The notes beneath the pieces are model-generated. The model did not search any database and was not told the origin of the DNA. It saw only the letters and a list, made by a program, of their open reading frames with translations. Both the position numbers and the translations under genes were made by a program. Source: Cryptococcus deneoformans JEC21 (lineage: Eukaryota > Basidiomycota > Tremellomycetes > Tremellales > Cryptococcaceae). From it: a stretch of DNA of 32,500 nucleotides. This document shows positions 1 through 10,091 of the stretch, piece after piece. Numbering within the stretch: the stretch's first letter is position 1; every line of letters starts with the position of its first letter. The DNA is taken from positions 403,281 through 435,780 of the forward strand of contig NC_006679.1 of assembly GCF_000091045.1 (NCBI RefSeq). Direction: 5' to 3'.

Positions 1-33
1 AAATCAGTTAGGGTACGTTGTTGCGAAACTCAC

Positions 34-2600
34 ATTTCGCCTTTGCCGAGTTTATCAATAGCTCGCTTAGCAGAAGATGTCCAAAGTTCTGCGCATCTAG
101 CCCACTTCCGCCCACTCAAAGCTCTAGATGCCGCCTCAACATAAGCACCGTTTGCTGGCTTGCCCATGGCGAAAGTCTCGCAGAATAGCTTTTGCCATCG
201 AGCATGGATAGATCGAGCGGCAACCGAAGCATCAATGGGCTTGAAACCTCCCAATAAGTCACTGCTTTCAGTTTGCATAGATAAATTGAGGACGGTCAAA
301 GGCCTGCGAACAATTGAAGCGATGTGTTGAACGGCAGTGGTTTTACCAGTACCAGTTTCACCGACTAACAGAGTCGGCTCACCAAGCGTTAACGAGACTG
401 CGATCCGCTCAAGGAGAATCAAAGAAGGTTTGGTCAACGCGAAGGGCCGAGCGCTTGAGGAAGTGTCGCGACGGCCTTTCTCAGGTGCCCCCATGTCCAT
501 GATTACACGTCCTATGTGAAGTTGCCGGGAGGCAGGGCTGACTTCGAAATTTGGCTTTCGACTATCTAGCGCCATGAACCGGTCTTCATCCATGCCTAAC
601 CCACGCGCAATGATGTCAACCATCTGCTTCCGCTTTTCTCGAGATACTTTCTTCGTGTCCAGAGACGCAACAAAAATGTCAACACCTTCTAGAAAAATCT
701 CATCCTGCAAGACAGAGTTGGCAAATACAGAACCGGACTGTTCTAATGCGACCAGAGAAGCGGAAGATGGGAGATTGCGTTCTACTCTCGCGCACCACTT
801 TTCAAGGTCACGCAGACCAATGTCTCTCGCCTTGACCTGTCCAGAAAGCTTGTCAAAAGGCCGAAGCTCGTGCCAGATGTTTACCAACGTGGTAAGAACA
901 GTTTTCGGTAGGCGCTGGAAGCGTGCTGTGAGGATAGCCAGAATATCTTCGTCGGAAGGTGCGGCCAGAAAAACTTCCGAGAAGATGTGATGGGCGTAAA
1001 ATGTGGGTGCTGTATGTTCTTGTCGAGTTGTTCTCGTCACAAAGAGACCAAAGCCGTCGCCCGCTTCAACAGTAACTCTCCCTGGTACAGCAAGCATGGC
1101 TCGCTGGCCGGGGCGGGCACTACGAAGGCTCCTGGCAATTCCTGCTAGAGTCACCAGCATTTCGGTACTCCCTCTGTCCACATCCTCGAACACAACCCAC
1201 CGTCCTGCCCTAATGGCTTTCGCTAAAGCTCCTTCCATCCACTCAAATGTTCCTGGCTTGTTAGGCGAGGAAACATATGTCCCGATGAGGCTTTTAACAT
1301 CGATGGAAGTGTCGGCAAGGGGAATGGTCAATATTCGGCTGGAAGGCCGCTGAGACGGGAAAAGCATAGACGAGAGGTACTGGAGGATGTGCGTCTTCCC
1401 CGAAGAAGGAGGCGAGGTGAGCAGTATTGGAGATGAGCGTTGGATAAGGGGGCATAAAGCCCGAAGCGCCTCATCAGTAGGCGCTGTGCGTACGTGCATG
1501 GTGGTAAAAAGAGGGTTGAGAGCGGAAGATCGAAGCATCAATTGATCTGCGACAAGGACAATTCGAGAACATAGATCCGACCGGTCAATGACTGGAACAT
1601 GCAGGTAACTGATGGTTGACGCTTTCGCAGCATGTCGCCGAGCTATGTCGTTCATCAGCGGATATCGCGGATCGCGATGACAAATTTCTAACCTTCATTA
1701 ATCCTTTTTGACTCGATCACAGGCAACATCCATCCGTCTATCTTCACTTCTTGGATTTGAAAACCCCCTTGTGGTAATATCACAGTCTCGAAACCGAAAA
1801 GCACCTCCGCATCGATGTCCGCCACATTGCCGACAAAAGTCTTCTCAGCCTCCATTCTCTTCTTCTCACTCCACTTCTGTTGACGGGCGAGCACTTGAAT
1901 TGCCAGTAGCCGTAATCCTTGGTCGGGATGGTCAGTTCTAAGGGTGTAGAGTTGCGTGATAGGCCAATTATTGCGAGTTGCAATGGAAGGATCGACAATT
2001 ATAAGTCGCAGATAGATTAGAAGTAATATGTGTAATCGCGCCGTAGGGATCGTGGGTAGATTATTGAAATCAACAAGAGCCAAAGGGCCATTCCTAAAAG
2101 GAGTCCGTAGGATGAATGTATGTACCAGACTGTAGATATAAACTTAGATAAGCGTCACGGAGCAGCCGTCAGGCAAGGATAACATACCTCCAGAACTCTG
2201 GATTGATCTCCACTAATAGTGAGAGAATTGATAATCTTCGTTCAAGCAGATCATAGTCCAAAGACTCTGACTCTTCTATCCAGCGAGCTAGCAAATCCAT
2301 CAAAATTGGCTGAAATCTCAACTGGACATGATTGAAGACTCCTGGATACGATGCCAATGATGAAAGGGCTTGAAGAAGTTGTTTTATGGAAACAGACGCT
2401 TGATTCGAAGCTGAACAACTGAAAAATATGTCGGGGATAGAGATAGGTGAATGACTTGAAGTAGATGAGAGGTTGAGGTCGCCAAGGAACTTATCGACTT
2501 GGCTCCAAAGGTCGATATAAAGAGGTCTAGGGGCATCAGTGGCCACCTCTTTGGGAGGGTTGACCTGCGTGTCCACCTCCATGGTGTAATCCTCCGCCAT
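34..2600 (-). CDS. MDN1: Midasin (AAA+ ribosome-biogenesis ATPase), 5' part, partial
   Basis: Giant dynein-like AAA+ ATPase that strips assembly factors from pre-60S ribosomes in the nucleus. Exons seen (read on minus): 2188-2600, 1693-2129, 34-1642; introns of 58 and 50 nt; all phases fit. A third donor (GTGAGT) starts at 33, and its intron, with a CTAAC branch site, leaves the window, so the gene is cut by the left edge. About 819 residues are visible. The N-terminal helical part reads like yeast Mdn1 (LARWIEESESLDYDLLERRL). AAA1 follows with a P-loop SPPSSGKT near residue 360 and Walker B VVFEDVD, then AAA2 with GETGTGKTT near 710 and the family block LLGGFKPID. The start is the ATG at 2600; an open frame extends upstream but begins with GTG. 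The first P-loop glycine of AAA1 is replaced by serine. Divergent from the CFEM gene. Identification is firm. Confidence 0.93.
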
Positions 2601-3425
2601 CTTCTCGTTTTCTACAATCCAATGGCTACTGATCCAGGCCACGAATGAAGAAATGTAAGAAGGTGGTGATTAGGTAAGTTGATGTTATCGTTGCGAAGTA
2701 GGCTGAATGAAGTGACCATTCACCAACGGAAATTTAAGAGCAGCAAACATGATCCCTTCACGGAGTTCGAAACAGCTCCGCTTCAGATCAGCCAAAGAAC
2801 AAGATTACGTAAATTCCTTTTTATTTACGTAATTATAATAAGTGACCGCTTTCGTGTTTCGTGAGTTTCGCGTTTTCAGCTATTTACCCAGTGTAGAGCC
2901 GAGCAATCTCCGATTCCTGAACGACCACCAGCTTCGTTCGGAACAGTGATGTCTGTCACTGATCATACTCTGCTCTGATTGATGATAAAGCAGAAAGGGA
3001 AGAAGCTGGGCAAGAACGCACGAGCACATCATGCCGGCGGGAAAGCAAAAGAACAAAAGAGCACAATAAATAATTAACAAACGGAAATATGATCTTAATA
3101 CGCTTCATTCGGACCTTTATCAGCGAGAAGCGATGGTGCCTGAACAAAAAGCCCGAAGTCGTTTTGTTCATCTGAACCCTGAATGAGGCTGCACTATTTT
3201 TTCCCTCATTTCTTATTGTTCTCCCAGTGAACCTTCTCAGCCCCCAAACATGCACTATGTCCAGGCCAGCAGCCCATTGCCCTTCTTCTTATATATACAT
3301 TCCATACAAAAAACAATCATTTCATTTTTCTCAGATTTTCGTCCCTGCGTACTCTTGCCTCCTCTCACGCTTCTCTTGTTGTCACCTCTGCCTATCCTGA
3401 CAATTCGTCAAACTTCAAAAGCAAC
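2601..3425. other. Divergent intergenic region, MDN1 / CFEM gene
   Basis: About 825 bp between two divergent starts. It must hold both promoters. A TATA-like element lies at 3289-3300, and a CT-rich leader at 3340-3400 precedes the CFEM start. I see no convincing gene here. A 101-codon plus-strand frame from 3250 is mostly read from the pyrimidine-rich leader; it is discussed as a possible alternative 5' exon in the findings. Confidence 0.6.
3289..3300 (+). promoter_or_regulatory. TATA-like element upstream of CFEM gene
   Basis: TTATATATACAT lies 126-137 bp upstream of the ATG at 3426, followed by a CT-rich leader. Position and sequence suit a fungal TATA box. If it is used, transcripts would begin after the ATG at 3250, which favours the start at 3426. 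Confidence 0.4.
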
Positions 3426-4646
3426 ATGGCGCCACACCAATCCGACATCTTTCTGTTTACTCGGCAAATGCAAGGGTCCATACCATCCTGTGTGGTTGAG
3501 TGGTTGGTCTATCACATCCTTCTGGATTGAGACGAGCGACGGAAGAGAGAGATAACTAACGAAATACTTTCAGCATGTCTGACGGCAACATCACAAGTTG
3601 TTCCAGCAATACAGACTATTCATGTCTTTGCGCTTCCCAATACTACATCGACTCGGTCGGAGTAAGTATTCCCTCCGCCATTCATTAACAGAATAACGGC
3701 TGATTGATGTGAAAAGGCGTGCATGAACTCCAGTTGTACCGCGTCTGAGAGAATCGCAGGAGAGGCATACACTGGTCAGGCCTGCGCTTACTATGTGACT
3801 ATGCTTTCTTTAGAGGTTAGTTTAGCATTCAGCTTGCTGACAAGCATCGTCACATAGGGCACACCACTGACAAACACCACCTCATCCTCGACGTATGTTC
3901 TCGGCCATTTTCAGTATCAAACAACGGTTACACCCGCTGATAAGATACTCCCAGCAATACATCTGTGACTGCGTCTGGCACCGCGGTAATCGCTGATCCC
4001 GTTATTTACTCTCGGGCCTATGTTAACATCCAAGCTATTGTAAGTCATTGGGGATCCTACACACTGTAACTCCAAACGACCTATATTGATAGACTTCTAT
4101 CAGTTCTCATCCATTTGCGGCGCTCTTCTCATACTCGCTCTGTTGTCTGGTTTCCTCTCTTGCCGATCCCGATACAAGCGAGAACAAGCCTTCTCACAAA
4201 ATAGAACCTGGACCGGTGTTGGCTCCACTACTCTCGGTGGCGATACGAGAAAGACTTCTCGCTTCTTCACCCGTACCAAAGACACCAGAGACCCGACCGC
4301 CACCTTTGCCACTGACAACTATGGTGTTAACAGTTCAACATTTGGGGGTGCAACTACTTCTCATACACCAGGACAAGTATCCTTCGGGCCGGTCTACGGT
4401 GCTAATGCGGACTATGGTGTTAGCTCAAGTGAGGGTACTGGTGGTAGGTTCACCAATCGACTACCGGCTGGTGATATGAATAAATCCGAAGAATGGGAGA
4501 TGGAAGTGAGAAAAAGCAGCATTAAGGAAGAAGAGCTGGAAGTTGAGAGCCCCACGACGTCAAAGGGTCCTGGCAGTGACACTGATATGGATGGGAGCAC
4601 AGTATATCTTACGAGATTGGACAAGGATGACCATCACGCGATATGA
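3426..4646 (+). CDS. CFEM-domain single-pass membrane protein
   Basis: Six exons: 3426-3502, 3574-3661, 3717-3815, 3858-3892, 3955-4039, 4104-4646; 308 aa; every phase fits. Residues about 20-85 hold the eight-cysteine CFEM pattern: SIPSC-VVEC, then TSC, YSCLC, AC, SSC and QAC. CFEM domains are fungal, usually secreted or anchored to the cell surface, and several bind haem. A Ser/Thr-rich stretch follows. Near residue 130 comes one hydrophobic span (ICGALLILALLSGFLSC) with a basic stop-transfer (RSRYKR). The tail is long, polar and partly acidic, and presumably cytosolic. The model lacks a signal peptide before the CFEM domain, which is odd for a protein with this topology, so the 5' end may be incomplete (see findings). 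The haem-binding aspartate cannot be assigned without an alignment. Convergent with BIR1. Confidence 0.8.
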
Positions 4647-4922
4647 GGGAGATTGTGGTGATTTTCCATGCTTGCTGTTCGTGATGATCAATTAACGGTG
4701 TCCATAGAAAATACAATCAGTAATGTAGTATTGTAGTAGTGTAAAGGATACAAAAATAAATCGCATGTTTAGTTATGTATTTGGGATCTCTTTGTTGCTC
4801 TGGGAAGTAGTAGATAATTATTTATTCATTTAAATTGGCACATAAGAATACATGATGGTGATTGGACAAAATCATTATGCGTTAACGTAAATTGTTCACT
4901 ATTATTAATCTCGTGCGATTAC
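4647..4922. other. Convergent 3' intergenic region, CFEM gene / BIR1
   Basis: 276 bp of AT-rich sequence between two stop codons. It must hold both 3' ends. No gene or distinctive element seen. Confidence 0.6.
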
Positions 4923-6648
4923 TCATAAAGACTCTATCTTCTTCCTGTCATTTTTCGCTTTTTCGTACCAGTCCTCAATCATCTTTTCCCCTTCTTCTTT
5001 CAACTGGTTATAACTCCTTTGCATCTCAGCTCGGATAAGAGCTTCGAGCTTCATCTGCTTTTCCTGCTCCGTTAGAGGTCGGGGTTGGGAAGGAAGATGG
5101 GGTTCTTGGGTCTGTTTTGGTTGGCTCATCTCCTCCATTGTAGAAGAAGCACCGGCAGGCGACGAGAAGAGATCGTCTACAACCTTCCTAGCGGCCAAAG
5201 CCCCTCGAGTAAGAGACGCATCCATTGCTTCCCTGGGCAATGCTGCATGTGGAGAAAGTTTTGTGGGTCGGGTAGAACGAAGTGTTGCCTTTCCACGAGG
5301 AGTGGAGGCTGGTGAAGAAGTGGGTGGTATATTCGCAAATCGGTCAAGTTGGGAGAGAGGGCGAGAGCTGGGGGTAGGTGATTTGACAGGCGGTGGTTGA
5401 TGAGACGGCGGAAGCGAGGGAAGAGCCTTTAACCGAGAAGAAGATTTGGACGATTTTGAAGCTGATGCTTTTGAAGCAGGCCTTATAACTTTTGGAGTTG
5501 GTTGTTCATCGGCTGGTAATTCCGCCTCTGAGCCAGAAGGCACATCTACCTCAGTACCAGCTTTACTATCCTCTTCTTCCTCCACTTCCTTGTTCTGCGC
5601 CTTTTTTCTCCCTTTGGCCGTTGTAGCAGCTTTGGCCCTCGTTTTTTTCTCAGGCTTTTGGGCAGGTTCGGCTTCAGATTCTGTTGGAGCCTCTATCCCT
5701 GATTCCGCCGCAACTATCTCTTCGGCCTCCGGCTCATCCGTTACCTTTTGCTTTCCCTTGCTTTTTGCCGTTGCTTTTTGCTCCTTTTTTTCTTTTTTAG
5801 ATTTTGCACGAGTCTTCTTCACGGGTATTGGCTCCTCGACATCGCTTTCCATTTCTATTTCCGTGTGGTTCTCCGCGACTGGTGCATCCTCCTTGATCGT
5901 CTGGGACCCGGACACGGCTTCATTCTTCCCAGTTTTCTTTTTGCCTTTTGTCGCCTTTGCCTTGGTTGTCGTCGTGGCCACCGCTGTCGTCATCGTCACG
6001 CGAGCCTTGGTCGTTCTTCTGGTTGAAGTAATGGCCTGCGAGGCGGAAGCGTCCTCCTCAGGGATATGCTTCGTGCCCTCTACTTCAGAGGCTACGGATG
6101 CTACTATCGTGCCCCGTTTTGGTCTATGCCGCGTTAGTTTGCATCCAAATGAAAAAAGCCAAATGAATTACCTTTTTGGGGCCTCAGACTTTTTCCGCCG
6201 TCCAGAAGCCTTACTCTACTATGAGTCAGTCATGGAGAACTATTGATGGGCTGTTTATAGAAGAAACATACAGGCTTTTCTTTTTCAACATCTGTATTCT
6301 CCTCTGCGTCTGAATGATGTTCGGCATCCTCAGGCTCAGAAGGTTCGAGAGGGGCTACTGTTGTCCCCCGTTTAGACCTAGAAACTGTCAAATGAATGCA
6401 CAATAACCAGCTAGATGTGTCTCACTTTTTAGGGGCTATAGACTTTTTTGGTCTCCCGGATGCCTTGTTCTGCATGATGGGTAAGCATGACATGCATAGC
6501 CAAGGTAATGGGGACATACAGGTTTATCAGCGATGCCAGACCCTTCAGCTTCGCCTACTAGTGTCGCCCTGAAGAAATGACAATCGGGAACTTTCGACTG
6601 ATGAATCTCCCTATAGTTTTATGGTCAGCATTTACCACCTTCTAAAGA

Positions 6649-6681
<33 letters not shown>

Positions 6682-7324
6682 TCCTTCCACGCCGTATTCG
6701 CAGTACGGACATATCACAGCGTCCTTGGACTCTGTGGAGGGGTTGTAGACGAAGCCAGCACGCGCAAGCTATTGGAGATATTAGTCGCTGTGGAATAGAA
6801 ACTACGCTCTGACATACAGCTTTTACAGTTGGAAGCCACCCTGATTTTTGTTTGTGGGGCCACCATTTCTTGAATGTTTGAGCCCTAACTTCTATAGATT
6901 CGGCAGACTGTGGAAGAGAGTTCGCTGTTTCATAGACAGTCCTAACAATATATCAGTCCGAAATCCAAATGATCGCATCCTCATATACTTACGTGTACTG
7001 CCCGTCGCTCCTATCCCTCTTCCTCTTCTCGATCTTGACCGCACAAAACATTTCGGCCCAAGCACACCCTGCCCTCTTCGCATGTTCCTCGAAAGGATCA
7101 TCATCTTCATCCCACCCTCCCAGCTCCAGATTGCATAGAAAGCAAGTGCAGTTGTCGAAGGAAGGCGGTGATGTTCCAGGAGTATGATAGAAACCAGCCT
7201 CTGCGAGCGCCCGCGGGGTGAGATGCGGGTGGGTTGATGCTTCTAGAGGGAATTGCGGCTTTGCTTTTGATTTGGGTTTGGTGACAGCATTAAACGATGC
7301 CAATCTATTGTCGAGGTTCTGCAT
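4923..7324 (-). CDS. BIR1: BIR-domain chromosomal passenger protein (survivin homologue)
   Basis: Eight exons on minus: 6993-7324, 6818-6941, 6659-6768, 6520-6610, 6426-6469, 6272-6377, 6172-6215, 4923-6123; 683 aa; all phases fit. Two BIR domains fill the first four exons. BIR1 has zinc ligands in CTCFLC, then H and C in EEHAKRAGC. BIR2 has CPYC, then H and C in EIHQSKVPDC. This pairing is typical of fungal Bir1, the survivin-like subunit of the Aurora B/INCENP complex at centromeres. A long, low-complexity Lys/Glu/Ala/Ser-rich middle follows. The charged helical C-terminus (LTEQEKQMKLEALIRAEMQR onward) resembles the segment fungal Bir1 uses to bind its partners; that role is inferred. Exons 5+6 and 7+8 look like a tandem duplication. 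The ATG at 7324 is the first in frame; the open frame upstream begins with TTG. Confidence 0.92.
6124..6469 (-). repeat. Tandem duplication of an exon-intron block inside BIR1
   Basis: Exon 5 (6426-6469) and exon 7 (6172-6215) are both 44 nt and match at about 30 of 44 bases. They encode NKASGRPKKSIAPK and SKASGRRKKSEAPK. The introns that follow (6378-6425 and 6124-6171) are both 48 nt, and the next exons open with SKRGTTVA and PKRGTIVA. Equal lengths and phases plus sequence similarity point to one duplicated block. Each copy adds a basic, AT-hook-like patch (GRPKK / GRRKK). Confidence 0.75.
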
Positions 7325-7580
7325 CTGGAGCGTGTGTGGAGGTAGTGATGCTGTCGATATGAAAGACAAACGGCAATGTCAGAAGAGTAGACGAAGATGG
7401 GTGCGTACAAAGCGGTAAACAAAACAAAAGTAAATTGACGCGTCTGTTGTTTCTAACAAGTAAATAAGCTGCCACAGCCTTATTTCCCGAGTATTGCCGT
7501 TGAGATTTCGCCCCGAGCTCTCTTTACATTCATTCTTTCAGGCGACCAACACAGATCCGCACACCCCGACATCTCCCCCC

Positions 7581-7754
7581 ATGTCTCGCATCTTTCGAAG
7601 GGCACTCGCCACCTTCCCTCCCAGGGCAGGCCCGTCTTCAACAACCCCTTCCACCCTCTTCCCCTCAGCATCCTCGGCCGCCGCAACCCTCCCCATTGCC
7701 GTCCGACGTCGTCGCACTGAACATCCTCCACCAAAATTCGCTTCCCCCTCTCCG

Positions 7755-7798
<44 letters not shown>

Positions 7799-7965
7799 TC
7801 CTTTGCCTCTTGAACAAGATTACAGGGACTTGTTGAGGACTTCGGAGTTTGACGGATCGTTGAGCGACGCCGAGTTACGAGCCTTGTTTTTGAAGGGCAC
7901 TGCCGAATGGAAGGCACGAGTCCGAGGCTACGCACCTAGAGGCAAGAAGGGCAGACATGCGTTTC

Positions 7966-7996
<31 letters not shown>

Positions 7997-8075
7997 AGAG
8001 GGAATCGTTCCCCAGGAAGCCGAAGGACAAAACGCAAATCCCAACACCATTGTCGGTCAGCGAATCTACCTTCCG

Positions 8076-8107
<32 letters not shown>

Positions 8108-8201
8108 CCCTCCCGGAGAGGCGTACGATCCTTTTGTTGCTACCTTCCGCATTCCTCCAAGCATGACAAAAACCGATCTTCGATCATATCTCGCTGCTGT
8201 G

Positions 8202-8245
<44 letters not shown>

Positions 8246-8303
8246 CCCTGTCGGCCGTACACGTACCGGCCAAGTCAGGAGATTAGGAGGCAAGGGCAAA
8301 ACG

Positions 8304-8347
<44 letters not shown>

Positions 8348-8427
8348 CGATGATTTGGAGGAGCTGCATGCTCAGAGTGAATACGAAGGATCTGGCGATG
8401 CCGTGACGAAGGCGAGAGACAAGTGGC

Positions 8428-8466
<39 letters not shown>

Positions 8467-8602
8467 GGGACAGGGCGCTGTTCAAGTACTACAAGGGTTC
8501 CAGGTGGAGGGCGGTTAGCCAGTCCAATGTTGTAAGTATCCATCATTTTGATGAAAAATGGATACTATGCTGATGGAGAACGTGTAGGGCGTGACGGTCA
8601 AG

Positions 8603-8634
<32 letters not shown>

Positions 8635-8707
8635 CGCTGTGGCGGCAGCTGTCAAGGAACGGTATGCGGCTGTCAAGGAGTCCGCGGACACCACTCAAAC
8701 AGCATAG
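7581..8707 (+). CDS. MRP20: Mitochondrial large-subunit ribosomal protein uL23m
   Basis: Two exons: 7581-8531 and 8588-8707, phase 0, 56-nt intron; 356 aa. The first 45 residues are rich in Arg, Ser, Thr and Ala with few acids (MSRIFRRALATFPPRAG), as expected of a mitochondrial targeting peptide. The uL23 fold is seen around residues 155-235: GQRIYLPNIQIRLMRN, then a VATFRIPPSMTKTDLRSYL helix, then YNLQVTFIRTDNY and the basic loop RTRTGQVRRLGGKGKTYKRA, which in the family contacts 23S-type rRNA near the exit tunnel. The C-terminus is a charged Ala/Lys/Glu helix. The ATG at 7581 is chosen because targeting sequence follows at once; the upstream in-frame extension is leader. It shares a 256-bp divergent promoter with BIR1. 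Confidence 0.88.
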
Positions 8708-10091
8708 ACTTTAGCATGCACCATGTCACATGTTTGGGCTATCGTAAAACGTTCCAACTGACACTTCCAGGTGGATATTTCAGTGGCCAAAATAATCATC
8801 TATTGGGTTTCGGGAAATGCAGGATTTGATCCTTATCCTTCACAAATCTCCCCCATTGCTTCTTGCATACCGTCAGCACTTCAGTCATGTGTTATTCTAA
8901 CCGGGTCTCGGTCGGACAAGTACTGTACTGTACAGTACAGTAGTGTCCTAACAACCTGTCCTCAAATGTGATGATTTGTTCCGTCGTAGGAAAACATATT
9001 CTTATTTGGTTCTACTGGCAACAACCATAGTTCGCTTGTCAGGCAGTTATCAGGCCGTTTTCGATGGTTATCTCACCCATTACTCTACACTAAAGCTCTT
9101 GTAGCCACAATAGTCTTGTACATGGAGGTTTGTTCGCCTCCAGTCACCAGTCTCGTTATAGCGCCTCGCCTCTCCTCGTTTGCTTGATGATCTCGATCCA
9201 GTGGTCTGCTATCTGCTGGGAGTCGCGAGTCCTAAACTTTCTGGAATGAATCAGTATGGAGGGGTGACAATCTGATCCCGCTGTATCATGGCTCAAACTT
9301 TTTATATGCGCTACGGCTATATGATGACTTATCGGTGACGTGATATGAATCTACCTGACAGTATTTCGGTAGTAAAGAATCCTTAACGTTCCTGTAGAAA
9401 ATTCATTATGCCCATAGCAATATGTCAAGAACGTCAAAACATACTCGACAAGCTGGCTCAATCTTGTACTTTATCTTTCGAGTCTTAATCACCGCGCTTG
9501 GCCCTCCTGGCTTGCCCGGACTCTCTCCGCTTACAAGTCAAACCTCCGACTCGACTGCTTCTTCCTGTCCAAGGACCAGATCTCTACATACAGCGACCTT
9601 GAGAGATCTCATCCTTGTGACGGAGGCCAGTAACTATGGTCGGTCGTATATCCACTGACAGTTATGGTAGAAATAGCGTCCTGTGCCACTGCTGTCGAGG
9701 AAGAAAAAAGATGGCTTGACATCGATTAGCTATCCTTTCAAAACTCAGCTTTCCAATGAAAGTGGAGACCTTTCTTATCTGAGTGTACCTTCCGCGAACC
9801 ACCATCACCTAGATATGCGAACGGGGGTGGTAACCTTAATGGTGGTTGTACTTGGACAGGTCAAAATTTAAATTTACGCTGTGCTATGGATGATAATACT
9901 CCAAAAGAGAGCTGCCTTTCTTGATGCATTCGTGAAGTAGTGGATAGTTTTACGATACAGTATGTGAAGCTAGATTTTTTGATTGATCATTTGCTGACGA
10001 GCCTCCGCGTCCTCAAGGCCTCCATCACTTTCCGCCTACATCGATAACAACACCATGCATCTCTATTGATCCCTCCTCAACGTATGCCCAT
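8708..10091. other. Gene-free stretch between MRP20 and NIPA-type gene
   Basis: About 1.4 kb between the 3' ends of two convergent genes, long for this otherwise tight window. The open frames are short and without family resemblance. It holds a strong palindrome at 8914-8948. I looked for snRNA, tRNA and snoRNA signatures and found only a weak box C/box D-like pair (rejected below). A non-coding transcript cannot be excluded. Confidence 0.5.
8914..8948. repeat. Near-perfect 35-bp palindrome
   Basis: The arms run from GGACA through GTACTGTACTGT into ACAGTACAGTA and TGTCC, with one mismatched pair and no real loop. It could form a cruciform, or a hairpin in a transcript. It lies about 207 bp after the MRP20 stop, probably beyond or near its 3' end. 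Confidence 0.7.

Noticed and set aside
574..1353. Two plus-strand open frames of 138 and 116 codons
   Set aside because: Both are antisense to the MDN1 exon with AAA1 and are explained by its codon structure.
5446..6246. 266-codon plus-strand open frame over BIR1
   Set aside because: It is antisense to the Lys/Glu/Ala-rich BIR1 last exons. Its Ser/Phe/Leu-rich sequence is the mirror of that composition, and it also crosses BIR1 splice sites.
9321..9358. Possible box C/D snoRNA (ATGATGA ... CTGA)
   Set aside because: The boxes are present but only about 27 nt lie between them, no adjoining terminal stem pairs well, and no clear guide could be named. Too weak to call.
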